NCBI GenBank assembly: GCA_009889585.1
Contig: WUQV01000157.1
Span: forward strand, 1 to 28,662
From: Candidatus Bathyarchaeota archaeon
Lineage (GTDB): Archaea; Thermoproteota; Bathyarchaeia; Bathyarchaeales; WUQV01
Length of the DNA: 28,662 bases
Direction: 5' to 3'
Each line of letters opens with the position of its first letter. The stretch's first letter is position 1. Position numbers and translations under genes: made by a program. Below are positions 7,720 to 15,268 of the stretch, in pieces. Under the pieces are notes generated by a model, which was not told the DNA's origin, did not search any database, and saw nothing but the letters and a program-made list of their open reading frames with translations.

Positions 7720-7898
7720 ATCAGCCCTTTAGCAGGATGGACGGCGAATAAGCGCTAGCAGCATCAGCGAAAAATTCGCCGTCGAAGGTCGCGAAGATAT
7801 GCGTGAAGTCAGTCCTAAAGCGCTGGGCGGGCTACAGACCTGCTTTAGTGCTGGACTGACGCAGCCCGAGGGCTGAAAAGAGGCCTTTCACCCAGGCC
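7720..7898 (+). ncRNA. Candidate structured non-coding RNA, unidentified
   Basis: Four long perfect helices nest in order. The closing helix is TCAGCCC (7721-7727) with GGGCTGA (7870-7876). Helix 2 is GACGGCGAAT (7740-7749) with ATTCGCCGTC (7774-7783), 10 bp, with an inner CGCT/AGCG pair (7753-7756/7766-7769). Helix 3 is GTCAGTCC (7808-7815) with GGACTGAC (7853-7860), continued by TAAAGC (7816-7821) with GCTTTA (7842-7847) across a 5-nt bulge. A 3' hairpin is GGCCT/AGGCC (7882-7886/7894-7898). Together they form a three-way junction plus tail. A TATA box precedes it and there is no good protein frame. I do not recognise RNase P, SRP, box C/D or H/ACA signatures. The strand follows from the TATA position and is an inference. 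Confidence 0.5.
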
Positions 7899-8048
7899 GT
7901 GTGCTTGGATAGACCATGGATGCCTTATGAGCACGCCTGCGACTTCATTACGACGTTAAAATGGCTCATGAATGTTGTTGAAAGCTACTTCACCTTCGGA
8001 CACCTTGCGCTCTTAAGCAAGCGCTTTAAACAGCCTAAGCCTTTAACC

Positions 8049-8375
8049 TTAAGGCGTCTTCAAGCTCCTCGATATCTTCTCATGCTGTTGTGACGAGGCC
8101 TTAGAGTGAAGCTCTATTGCCTTCAATAATGCCTCGAACCTCTCATCCATCTTAGCAAACCTCTCGTCCATCTTAACAAATCTCTCATCCATCTTCATTA
8201 AGAGCTTCTTCATCATCTCCTCATCGCCTTCCTCTCCTGAAGCATTAATTGTGTTACCACCATCCTCGTCACCTTAGCGTTTGTACAATGAAAACAGGCC
8301 AACTATTAAGCCGAACACCGTGGCTCCACCTGGGACGTGCTCCCACAAGGCGTAGCCACTCAGTCCTTGCTTAAG
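8049..8375 (-). pseudogene. Decayed membrane-anchored coiled-coil protein gene
   Basis: On the minus strand one frame reads a hydrophobic segment GLSGYALWEHVPGGATVFG then LIVGLFSLYKR, a TAA at 8274-8276, then GDEDGGNT, EEMMKKLLMKMDERF and two more KMDERF repeats (VKMDERF, AKMDERF), ending at TAA 8049. The frame is unchanged across the stop, so this looks like one gene with a transmembrane part followed by a coiled coil of 7-residue K-M-D-E-R-F repeats. A shortened product from ATG 8216 (55 residues, coiled coil only) could still be made. Remnants of coiled-coil sequence continue upstream to about 8480 with further stops. A similar NKMDERFIEIL fragment lies near 25455-25510. Confidence 0.5.
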
Positions 8376-8662
8376 TTGGCAAGCTTAAGCTTTTTTAGCT
8401 TCTTAAAGTGCTTCCGTTCATCATCCCTAACTCCTCATCACGTTTTCGATGAGGCTTAGGCGAGCGATCTTATTTTCTAAGTCGACTGAAGTCGTGAGCC
8501 GAAGGGATGCAGGTCATCGTTTTCTAAAGCTTTTTGAAGTCTCAAGCGTGAATTTTACGTTCTGAACACCGCGTTAGATATTCTGTCACGCTTTTCCATA
8601 TATCCGATGCTTAGGAGGCTAAAATGGCCTACGACTTTTAAGCCTTTTTCGTAAATTAAAAG
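8376..8662. other. Spacer with degraded coiled-coil sequence
   Basis: On the minus strand near 8425-8480 the fragment LENKIARLSLIENVM is heptad-like and probably belongs to the decayed coiled-coil gene below it, but stops and frame changes separate them. Nothing else is recognisable. Confidence 0.3.
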
Positions 8663-8786
8663 CGGGCCCGGCGGGAATTGAACCCGCGACCACCGGGTTA
8701 AAAGCCTCACCGGAGCGCCAGGGCGTTTTGTACGTTAAAGCTCCCCGCGCATCCGCCGGTGCTCTTCCTGACTGAGCTACGGGCCC
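8663..8786 (-). tRNA. tRNA-Lys(UUU) with a 50-nt non-canonical intron
   Basis: On the minus strand: acceptor GGGCCCG (8786-8780) pairs with CGGGCCC (8670-8664), discriminator G8663. The D arm is GCTC...GAGC, and the T arm is GCGGG TTCAATT CCCGC. The anticodon stem is complete only if CCGG (8759-8756) is joined to GCTTTTAACCCGG (8705-8693), giving stem CCGGG/CCCGG and loop CTTTTAA, anticodon TTT. The intervening 8706-8755 is a 50-nt intron between tRNA positions 30 and 31, within the anticodon stem, not at the usual 37/38 site. The mature length is 74 nt without CCA. The exact junction could shift slightly. Open reading frames drawn across this region are spurious. Confidence 0.88.
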
Positions 8787-8860
8787 CGTTTGATCTAAGG
8801 AGGCGTCTCTCTTTAGGCTTACGCCTTTAAACATTCATCTCGCTTCAAACGAAGTTAACT

Positions 8861-8868
8861 CTATATGA
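8861..8868 (+). promoter_or_regulatory. TATA box of the winged-helix regulator gene
   Basis: CTATATGA lies about 28 nt before the ATG at 8893, the distance expected for a leaderless archaeal transcript. Confidence 0.5.
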
Positions 8869-8892
8869 GGCCATTTCATAAGCAGTTAACGC

Positions 8893-9501
8893 ATGGCCTT
8901 CAAGGAGGCTTTGGAGGGGTTAGCGAAAGGAGCTCGAGGCCCTGCTCCAGCTTTTTCGAAATTCGACTTCGTTCGAACGTTAGAGCTAATCACAAGAGGG
9001 CCTATCGGAAGAGCTTCTCTTTCGAAGGAATTGGGCCTGGGCGAAGGGAGCGTTCGAACGTTAATGGATAGGCTCGAAAGGGCCGGGCTCGTAAGGGCCT
9101 CTAAGAAGGGGTTCTTCCTTACGAAAGAAGGGGAGGAGTTGTGGAACGAGCTCAAGTCCGTTCTCTCAAAGGCCGCGTTAAACGGAACCGAGCTAAGCCT
9201 TAGCAAGCGTAACGTCATGATCTTAATTAAAGGACGTGAAAGAAGGGTTAGAAACGGGATGGAACAACGTGATGCAGCTGTAAAAGCAGGGGCTGAGGCT
9301 GCTATAACGCTCGTCGTCAGAGGAGGGAAACTGATGATCCCGCCTGACTTCGAGCGCGTAAAAGAGGATTACCCGAAGGCGTTCGAGAAAGTCGTAGGAG
9401 CCTTAAGCCCTGAGGAGGGGGATGCCATCGTCATAAGTTGCGCTAACACGATTAAGGAAGCGGAGCGCGGGGCTTTGGCGGCAGCGTGGACGTTATTATG
9501 A
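8893..9501 (+). CDS. Winged-helix protein, probably DUF4443 family
   Basis: A 202-residue protein. Residues about 25-80 form a winged-helix DNA-binding domain: a first helix after KFDFVRTLELI, RASLSKELGLGEGSVRTLMD as the recognition helix-turn-helix, then RLERAGLVRASKKGFFLTKEG as the wing. The C-terminal half (ALNGTELSLSKRNVMILIKG, DAAVKAGAEAAITLVVRGGK, ALSPEEGDAIVISCANTIKE) resembles the archaeal DUF4443 ligand-binding-like domain of unknown function. It is probably a small-molecule-sensing transcription factor, but neither ligand nor target is known. Start: ATG 8893, leaderless, 25-30 nt after CTATATGA. It converges with the GPN GTPase gene, with 14 bp between stops. Confidence 0.75.
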   Translation: MAFKEALEGLAKGARGPAPAFSKFDFVRTLELITRGPIGRASLSKELGLGEGSVRTLMDRLERAGLVRASKKGFFLTKEGEELWNELKSVLSKAALNGTELSLSKRNVMILIKGRERRVRNGMEQRDAAVKAGAEAAITLVVRGGKLMIPPDFERVKEDYPKAFEKVVGALSPEEGDAIVISCANTIKEAERGALAAAWTLL

Positions 9502-9515
9502 CTAATGATTAGGCC

Positions 9516-10286
9516 TTAAGGGACTAACCTCTCCCCTCTAGCGAGCGCTCGCTCTAAGGCGGCGCTCATGTTAAGCAATCCCTCGTTCGTCTTCGCTGAA
9601 ACAGGTATTAAGAATGGGCGTAACCCGAGCCTGTACATAACCTTCATCATGTCGCGGCTTAACAAACGCTTGGTCCCTTCGAACCTTTCCTCTATGGCGA
9701 TCTCCAAGGCTTTGAAGTTCGTCGACCAATCGACGACGCGTTCCACCTCTTCGAGCGGAAGGAGGTCGCACTTGGAGAGGACGTGGACTTGAGGCAAAAG
9801 GAACCGGCTGTAAACGGCCGCCGAAAGGAATAAGTTAGCGACGTAGTTGAGGGGGTCGGATGAGAAGACGGCGTCGAATAAGTATACGACCGCCTTAGGC
9901 TCGTCCGTTAACTCGGCGGCTATGTAAGGGCCGCTCGCTCTAAAGGCGAAAAGCTCCATTTGGCCTGGCGTGTCGACTAACGCCACGTCGGGCCTGAGGC
10001 TTTCGACCTCCTTACTGAAGGAGCTCACGTCCTCGGCCATGAGGTCGGCTGCCATAACGAGGGCTCCGTTCGGCCCTAACCCATGCTTCTCCATCAACTC
10101 GACGACGTCTACGTAATCGCGTACGTCAACGTCCGGCGTATAAGGCAACGTAACGGCCCCCGGGTCCAAGTTGACCATCGCTACCTCTTGCTTTTGAAGC
10201 TTAAGGAATTCTCCGAACGACGCCGTTAGGAGCGATTTACCGGATCCAGCCGTTCCGATGAAGAAGACGATGAACATAATCCTCAC
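9516..10286 (-). CDS. GPN-loop GTPase
   Basis: A 256-residue archaeal homologue of GPN-loop GTPases, dimeric SIMIBI-class GTPases whose eukaryotic relatives assist RNA polymerase assembly. The P-loop is GTAGSGKS (residues about 11-18), the family-defining Gly-Pro-Asn is in HGLGPNGALVM (about 70), G3 is DTPGQ (about 106) and the base-specificity motif is SKCD (about 171). The whole protein has the usual length. The frame opens at GTG 10286; ATG 10277 (MFIVFFIG) preceded by GAGG is an equally good start. It is the last gene of the minus-strand series after the CinA-like gene, with an 88-bp gap, so it may have its own promoter. Confidence 0.9.
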   Translation of the reverse strand: MRIMFIVFFIGTAGSGKSLLTASFGEFLKLQKQEVAMVNLDPGAVTLPYTPDVDVRDYVDVVELMEKHGLGPNGALVMAADLMAEDVSSFSKEVESLRPDVALVDTPGQMELFAFRASGPYIAAELTDEPKAVVYLFDAVFSSDPLNYVANLFLSAAVYSRFLLPQVHVLSKCDLLPLEEVERVVDWSTNFKALEIAIEERFEGTKRLLSRDMMKVMYRLGLRPFLIPVSAKTNEGLLNMSAALERALARGERLVP

Positions 10287-10374
10287 GCGCTTAAGGCCGC
10301 TCAGCCACCCGGATGTTCGATCACCCCTCAGCGTCCAGCCTAAGCCTCATCGCAGCCGTTCGCCGTAAAGCGAA

Positions 10375-11199
10375 CTAACTAAAAAGCCTCTCGGGGGTTA
10401 ACCTGCCGCCTCTTTCGTTAATTAAATCCGAGAGTTGAATTATCGCCCTTCCTATTCTATTTCGAGCGATAGAGGAGTCCTTCGCCGTCGTGAAGAGGTG
10501 GAGCTCTATCCTCGATATTCTCTCGCCCCCTTTGGGATGGGACTTTATGTAAACGTAAGGGTTATTTCGCATCGTCCGTTCGATTAAAGGCGCTAAATCC
10601 GACTCGAAGATGCCTAAGGCCTCCAAGCTCACTTCGTAAAAGATAACGCCCCCCGCCGCTTCCTTCAAAAGAGGAGCCACGGACCCCTCGAAGATGGCCC
10701 TCATCTCGTCGGGGACCCCTGGCAACGCCACGATCGTAGTATCGCCGTGCTTTAATAGGACGCCTGGAGCCGTTCCAACGGGGTTCGGAAGAGGCTTAGC
10801 GCCATCCGGCAACGTAGCCATCTTCACCCTATGGGGCGTCAACTCGACTTCTTCCAACATGCCTTCCTCAACGTATTGACGGTATCTTCTCTCAACCATC
10901 CTTAATGCTTCTTCATCCACCTTTAACTTAAGCGATAAAGCATTCGCCATTCCCTCCAACGTTTTATCATCAAAAGTTGGACCTAAGCCACCTGTTGTAA
11001 TAATGAAAATAGGCTTTCTTTGTAATGATTCGCTTAAAGTCTTAGAAATCTCCTCTATATCATCACCAATTGTTATAATACGTTTAACACTTAATCCAAG
11101 CGAAGTTATATATCTTGCTAACCATTGAGCATTGGTATTTAATATCTTTCCTATTAAGAGCTCATTTCCAATACAAATTATCTCAATAAATCGTTCCAT
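10375..11199 (-). CDS. CinA/MoCF-domain protein (molybdopterin-binding fold)
   Basis: A 274-residue protein with the CinA N-terminal (COG1058-like) molybdopterin-binding-type domain: IICIGNELLIGKILNTNA at the start, ITTGGLGPTFDDKTLEG (GGLGPT.DD) near residue 88, and PNPVGTAPGVLL and ALPGVPDEM later. These are the expected nucleotide/cofactor pocket motifs. The bacterial C-terminal amidohydrolase domain is absent, as is usual in archaea. Proposed roles in the family include nucleotide-sugar or ADP-ribose pyrophosphatase activity, but that is family knowledge, not shown here. The ATG at 11199 lies 12 nt after the zinc-ribbon gene stop, so the two are co-transcribed. Codon use is AT-richer at the start of this gene than near its end. 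Confidence 0.88.
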   Translation of the reverse strand: MERFIEIICIGNELLIGKILNTNAQWLARYITSLGLSVKRIITIGDDIEEISKTLSESLQRKPIFIITTGGLGPTFDDKTLEGMANALSLKLKVDEEALRMVERRYRQYVEEGMLEEVELTPHRVKMATLPDGAKPLPNPVGTAPGVLLKHGDTTIVALPGVPDEMRAIFEGSVAPLLKEAAGGVIFYEVSLEALGIFESDLAPLIERTMRNNPYVYIKSHPKGGERISRIELHLFTTAKDSSIARNRIGRAIIQLSDLINERGGRLTPERLFS

Positions 11200-11211
11200 A
11201 TTACATCCTCT

Positions 11212-11418
11212 TTACCTCTTCTTACCAAGCCACCATTTTAAATACTCCTTATGAAACTCTTGGCGTTTTTCTTTTTCACTCTTAAAATCAGGATGAAGCC
11301 TTATCCTAGCCTCGATTAACTCTTGTTTAGTTAAAGTTAAACCACAACTTTTGCATACGAATTGCTTCATAGACATAATATATTGCATTTCCCCACCGCA
11401 CTCTGGACAATATGGCAT
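11212..11418 (-). CDS. Small zinc-ribbon protein
   Basis: A 68-residue protein with two Cys pairs, CPEC near residue 4 and CKSC near residue 22, forming a zinc ribbon. A basic helical tail (ELIEARIRLHPDFKSEKEKR, ending in WWLGKKR) follows. The layout resembles the N-terminal ribbon of archaeal RNA-polymerase/TFS-like proteins, but the usual second ribbon with a catalytic DE is missing, so no function is assigned. GGGGTTGAT just before ATG 11418 is a good ribosome binding site. It lies between the intein-bearing radical SAM gene (38 nt upstream) and the CinA-like gene (12 nt downstream), probably in one transcript. Confidence 0.75.
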   Translation of the reverse strand: MPYCPECGGEMQYIMSMKQFVCKSCGLTLTKQELIEARIRLHPDFKSEKEKRQEFHKEYLKWWLGKKR

Positions 11419-11456
11419 ATCAACCCCTTTTGAACTAATTCACGTGAAGATAAGCT

Positions 11457-14177
11457 TTACGTTATGAAGTTCATGAGCCCAACTTCACGAGCTATTTGAA
11501 TGGCCCTCTCCATCTCAGCCCTCGTAAGCCTTCGCCTTAACTCAGGCACTTCATAAGCCCTCCACTCAGGCCTGTATTGAAACATAACGTTCGTCCTAGT
11601 TAAAGGGCCTAAGTCCTTAGAGATCCAACTTAATATCGGCTTAACGCAACACTCTAAATGCTCTGGTAGCACTAAGACTCGAATTATCAACTCCCCATAG
11701 CGCTTAGCGTACAAATGGTTACGTATGCAAACCTCCCAATACTTAGGGGCTTCCGATATCCTCTCGGCGCAACCGCCAGGCCCGTACTTAAAGTCGAGTA
11801 AGTAAACGTCTACGAACCCAGCGAGCAAATTGGCCGTCTCCTCGCTGTAGTAAGAATTGGAGTTCCAAACGATCGGGACGTTCACGCTCACGTGCTTGAA
11901 CGCCTCCAGCCACAGTTGGAGCCACGGGGTCGGCTCCCCGCCCACTAAGTTAACGTTTCGGCAACCGCCCATACGTAGGCGTTCCACAGCCCTAGCTAGC
12001 TGCTCAGGCGAGTATATCTCGCCATGCTCATACCATTGGCTGTTGTGAACTAGAAACGTGTTTGCAATGAATCTTTGCGTACCTTCAACTCGAATATCAT
12101 AAACCCATTGACCTTTCCTTTTTAAGGGTTTTACCTTGACGACTTTGTCCCAAAAAATATCCGAATCAGCAAGCATCCTTAATTTTGATAAATTCTCAAT
12201 TAATGTTTTATCAGATAATATTTGTAAACATAAATTGTTAATTACCGCTACGATCTTGTTTAAAAGGTTTTTAGAGTTAGGTTTGTTTTGATAATATTTG
12301 TAATATCCTATTAATCTTCGGGAGACTCCTAATGCATCTGCAACTTTTTGTTCGGATACCCTTAAAACTTTTCTTACTCTAGTTAGCTCGCTCCATTTAG
12401 GTTTCTGAAGCTGTTGGCTTAACGATTGTATTTCTTTTAAGCGAGACTCAAAGATGGAAACAATCTGCTTCATTCTAAATACGGGAATATCACCATGGCC
12501 TTCTTCAAAAAAACCATAATCCTTTATGCTACGTCTCACATCGCGCTGTGAAAGCCGAAGCCTTCGTCGAATATCCTTCAATAAATCGCTGACATTTGGG
12601 ATCACATCTAGGTGCGGACGACCCTTTATGTTCATCCTTAGCAGCTTCTCTAACTTCTCAGATTTTTCAAGCGAAGTGAAACCTATGTAAGTTCCATAAT
12701 GATGTATGTTTTCACCAGTTATTGATAGCTTATAAGCCCTTTTGATGTGCATGCCTCTGTTACGTACAACTGAGTGAAGTTGCGACATTATCCCGAATCT
12801 ACAGAGTAGGAATTGTACCTGCTGTAATAATTTTTGGCTTGATGAGTGTAAATCGACTTCCCTACTTTTAGGATGAACAGTTGCTTCGCAATCAAAAAAT
12901 GCTCTTAAAAAGGATGCTATCATCTCCCTTTTGCATTGCATAATTTTTCTAGGAACTTCTCTGAACTTCGAGTACTTTAGTAAAGGTGGAGCAAGTTGAC
13001 TCAATAATCGAAATAGCTCAACGGATCGAATAATGGCTCGATTGGAAGTTCCATCGTATCTTTTTATCGTTGGCATTAAACTGAACACTTTTTGACAACA
13101 ATCGTAGTAGTCATTAAGTAGTGTCTGATCCTTATTAGTGAAGACAATACTGTAGATCCCCCTTTCTCTCTTTACGTGTACATGTCCATCACCAAGTAAG
13201 TATCCAAGGAATCGACATAATTCTGGAGAAAACATTTTAGGAACCGTTATATGATGCGCATTTCCCTTACCTCGTATGAGCTCTACTTCTATTTCTGGAG
13301 AATCTTTTACATCAGGGAGGCGGCGGACGACAGCAACGAAGTCGCCTCTTTTCAGCCTATCGGCGGCAACTGGTGAGATAACTCCATTGGAACATGTGTA
13401 TAATAGATGATTTGGAGTTACGGTTATCTTTCTTCCAGTTCTTGTCGTTATTTCAAGAAGAAGTCGCGCCTTCCTTTTCGACAATCCATTACATTTATCA
13501 GCCACGACTTTTCCCTGCGAATCAACTGTCAACACCTCTAAATTAAAAGTGGCGCAGAGGATTTCATCGATTTCCTTCATGCCTCCCTTACGCATTCCAC
13601 TATTAACAACGTTAGAGATTTTCACTAAAGATCCATCTGCAAGTGAAATCAAGCTATCGCCCGTCAAACATATCGACCAATTTTGACAATGCTTACATCT
13701 CATCGTGCAGCCCAACGTGAAGATCGTTCCTGATGGAACAAGCTCCGGCTCCTCGCCTAAGTGCTCGAAAATCGTGGAGACGGCTATTTGCGAACCACAT
13801 CGACAATAGCCGAGCTTTCCAGCCAGTCTGTTGACGTTACACCGCCTTACGCAAAAACGACAGCTCTCCATCATCCTCTTAGCGATCTCGATCTTCAGGT
13901 CGAGGTAGGAGTTCTTAGGCTCCTCAAGATAGTCCAAATCCTTTAGACCAACGTCGATTTCCTTCTCCAATTCGTAGAATCGTTCCGTAAGCTCGTCATG
14001 AGCGAGCCAAAGCTCGTCCAAGGGCTCGTCGAAGCTTACGTCCGCTGGTAACTTCTTCGCTATTAAGAACTTGGCAGGCCTTTCATCTTGCATCGCTGAG
14101 AAGTAACGAGCTAAGCTCGCTCTGGCCTTCTCATCCTTAAGGACCGCTACGGCGTCAGGCCTCCAAAGCGCCCACAT
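11457..14177 (-). CDS. PflA-like radical SAM protein with intein
   Basis: The precursor is 906 residues; without the 543-residue intein (residues 170-712) the enzyme is about 363. It has an N-terminal cysteine cluster (CRFCVRRCNVNRLAGKLGYC, about 111-130), also seen in AmrS, then the radical SAM cluster motif CTMRCKHC (about 159-166), the SAM-binding GGEPTPW, and LDFKYGPGGC and LVLPEHLECC later. This matches the PflX/COG1313-type radical SAM family, whose substrates are not known. ATG 14177 follows GAGG, 9 nt after the amrS stop, so the two radical SAM genes form an operon. It may be a partner of, or parallel to, AmrS in modifying a protein or small molecule. It can work only after intein splicing. 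Confidence 0.88.
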   Translation of the reverse strand: MWALWRPDAVAVLKDEKARASLARYFSAMQDERPAKFLIAKKLPADVSFDEPLDELWLAHDELTERFYELEKEIDVGLKDLDYLEEPKNSYLDLKIEIAKRMMESCRFCVRRCNVNRLAGKLGYCRCGSQIAVSTIFEHLGEEPELVPSGTIFTLGCTMRCKHCQNWSICLTGDSLISLADGSLVKISNVVNSGMRKGGMKEIDEILCATFNLEVLTVDSQGKVVADKCNGLSKRKARLLLEITTRTGRKITVTPNHLLYTCSNGVISPVAADRLKRGDFVAVVRRLPDVKDSPEIEVELIRGKGNAHHITVPKMFSPELCRFLGYLLGDGHVHVKRERGIYSIVFTNKDQTLLNDYYDCCQKVFSLMPTIKRYDGTSNRAIIRSVELFRLLSQLAPPLLKYSKFREVPRKIMQCKREMIASFLRAFFDCEATVHPKSREVDLHSSSQKLLQQVQFLLCRFGIMSQLHSVVRNRGMHIKRAYKLSITGENIHHYGTYIGFTSLEKSEKLEKLLRMNIKGRPHLDVIPNVSDLLKDIRRRLRLSQRDVRRSIKDYGFFEEGHGDIPVFRMKQIVSIFESRLKEIQSLSQQLQKPKWSELTRVRKVLRVSEQKVADALGVSRRLIGYYKYYQNKPNSKNLLNKIVAVINNLCLQILSDKTLIENLSKLRMLADSDIFWDKVVKVKPLKRKGQWVYDIRVEGTQRFIANTFLVHNSQWYEHGEIYSPEQLARAVERLRMGGCRNVNLVGGEPTPWLQLWLEAFKHVSVNVPIVWNSNSYYSEETANLLAGFVDVYLLDFKYGPGGCAERISEAPKYWEVCIRNHLYAKRYGELIIRVLVLPEHLECCVKPILSWISKDLGPLTRTNVMFQYRPEWRAYEVPELRRRLTRAEMERAIQIAREVGLMNFIT
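12042..13670 (-). mobile_element. Intein in the radical SAM protein (543 residues, LAGLIDADG plus HTH)
   Basis: It starts at Cys (CLTGDSLISLADGS) right after the extein CKHCQNWSI and ends FLVHN, followed by extein SQWYEH; Ser is the +1 nucleophile. Splicing block B is ITVTPNHLLY and block F is WVYDIRVEGTQRFIANTFLV. The endonuclease motifs are LGYLLGDGHVH and FLRAFFDCEATV, both keeping acidic residues, so it looks active. Between the endonuclease and the C-terminal splicing block there are two helix-turn-helix-like segments (RLSQRDVRRSIKDYGF and SEQKVADALGVSRRLIGYYK), probably for DNA recognition. Its base composition is AT-richer than the exteins. It interrupts the enzyme four residues after the last cluster cysteine. 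Confidence 0.92.
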
Positions 14178-14186
14178 TAAGACTCC

Positions 14187-15224
14187 TCAAAAGAGGGCGT
14201 ATGGATAAGCGTAACCCATTGGGTAGAACTTGCCGGCTATGGGTATGCTTCGGCCACAAGATGGACATAGCATGTCCTTCGTCAAGTTCCACTTGAGTAT
14301 TTCGAAGCTGAACCTCTTGATAAGGAGCTCATTACAGTTAGGGCAGTAGGTGTTTTCATAGCGATGGCCAGGCACGTTCCCTATGTAGACGTAATCCAAC
14401 CCAGCATCCTTAGCCACTTCACAAGCCTTCTCCAAGGTTGAAATAGGCGTTGAAGGTATGTTCGTCAACTGGTAATCCGGGTGAAACCTCAAGAGGTGAA
14501 AGGGCCTTTCCCTCCCTATGTTATCCCTTATCCACGTGGCCAGCTCGCGTATGGCCTCTAAGGAATCTCCTAACTTCGGCACGACGAGGTTCGTTATCTC
14601 AATGTGTATGCCGTTTCGCTTCATCTCCTTTAACGACTCGTAGATGGGTTCTACGGAGGGCACGGCTGAAAGGCTTTTATAAAAGCTGGGATCCCCTCCG
14701 CCTTTGAAGTCGACGGTAGCCGCCTCCAAGTACGGGGCGATGGTCCTCACGGCCTCTGGCGTCATATATCCATTAGTTACGAATGTGTTAAAGAATCCAG
14801 CTTCATGAGCTAATTTCGCTGTATCATACGCGTATTCGAAGAATATCGTAGGCTCCGTGTACGTATAACTAATACCATGACATCCATTATCCTTCGTCGC
14901 CTTCACAACCTCCTCAGGTGGAAAATAATGGCCAACTATTCGACGCTCTTGGCTTATCGCCCAATTATCGCAGAACCTACATCTAAAGTTACAGCCTATG
15001 GTTGCAATCGACATAACTAGGGCGCCTGGGTGAAAGTGAGAAAGAGGCTTCTTCGTTATCGGATCTACGCACGCTGAAATAGCTTTAGCGTAAACTAATG
15101 AGTATAACCGCCCTCCTTCATTCTTCCTCACTAAACAAAACCCAGTTCCACCATTTGGTATAATACACCTTCGGGCGCAAAGATTACAAGCTACTTTATC
15201 ATTAGAAAGCTGTTCATATAACAT
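14187..15224 (-). CDS. amrS: AmmeMemoRadiSam system radical SAM enzyme
   Basis: A 345-residue radical SAM protein of the AmrS family, the radical SAM member of the AMMECR1-MEMO-AmrS set. The N-terminal Cys cluster CNLCARRCIIPNGGTGFC is followed by ISACVDPITKKPLSHFHPG, which is highly typical. The cluster motif is CNFRCRFC (about residues 78-85) with DNWAISQ after it, then TYTEPTIFFEY and VTNGYM, and a C-terminal zinc-ribbon-like CPNC...CPSC. AMMECR1 and MEMO genes are not in the window. Start ATG 15224 has GAGAGG just upstream and TTAAAAATA about 15 nt before that. It heads a series with the PflA-like gene 9 nt downstream. The site equivalent to the neighbour's intein insertion (NWAI/SQ) is uninterrupted here. 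Confidence 0.9.
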   Translation of the reverse strand: MLYEQLSNDKVACNLCARRCIIPNGGTGFCLVRKNEGGRLYSLVYAKAISACVDPITKKPLSHFHPGALVMSIATIGCNFRCRFCDNWAISQERRIVGHYFPPEEVVKATKDNGCHGISYTYTEPTIFFEYAYDTAKLAHEAGFFNTFVTNGYMTPEAVRTIAPYLEAATVDFKGGGDPSFYKSLSAVPSVEPIYESLKEMKRNGIHIEITNLVVPKLGDSLEAIRELATWIRDNIGRERPFHLLRFHPDYQLTNIPSTPISTLEKACEVAKDAGLDYVYIGNVPGHRYENTYCPNCNELLIKRFSFEILKWNLTKDMLCPSCGRSIPIAGKFYPMGYAYPYALF

Positions 15225-15268
15225 AGCCTCTCGTGTATTTTTAAGTTCAAATGTAGACTTAATCGAAG

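Noticed and set aside
7720..7898. RNase P RNA or SRP RNA
   Set aside because: The conserved RNase P core (GAGGAAAGTCC-like) and the SRP helix-8 signature are not visible, and the length is too short.
7720..7898. Box C/D or H/ACA guide RNA
   Set aside because: No ATGATGA/CTGA box pair and no ACA tail at the right distance from the hairpins.
7899..8093. 64-residue plus-strand frame
   Set aside because: It is antisense to the decayed coiled-coil gene at its end and shows no start signals or family features.
8619..8834. 71-residue minus-strand open frame
   Set aside because: It runs straight through the tRNA-Lys gene and its intron; composition is that of a tRNA, not a protein.
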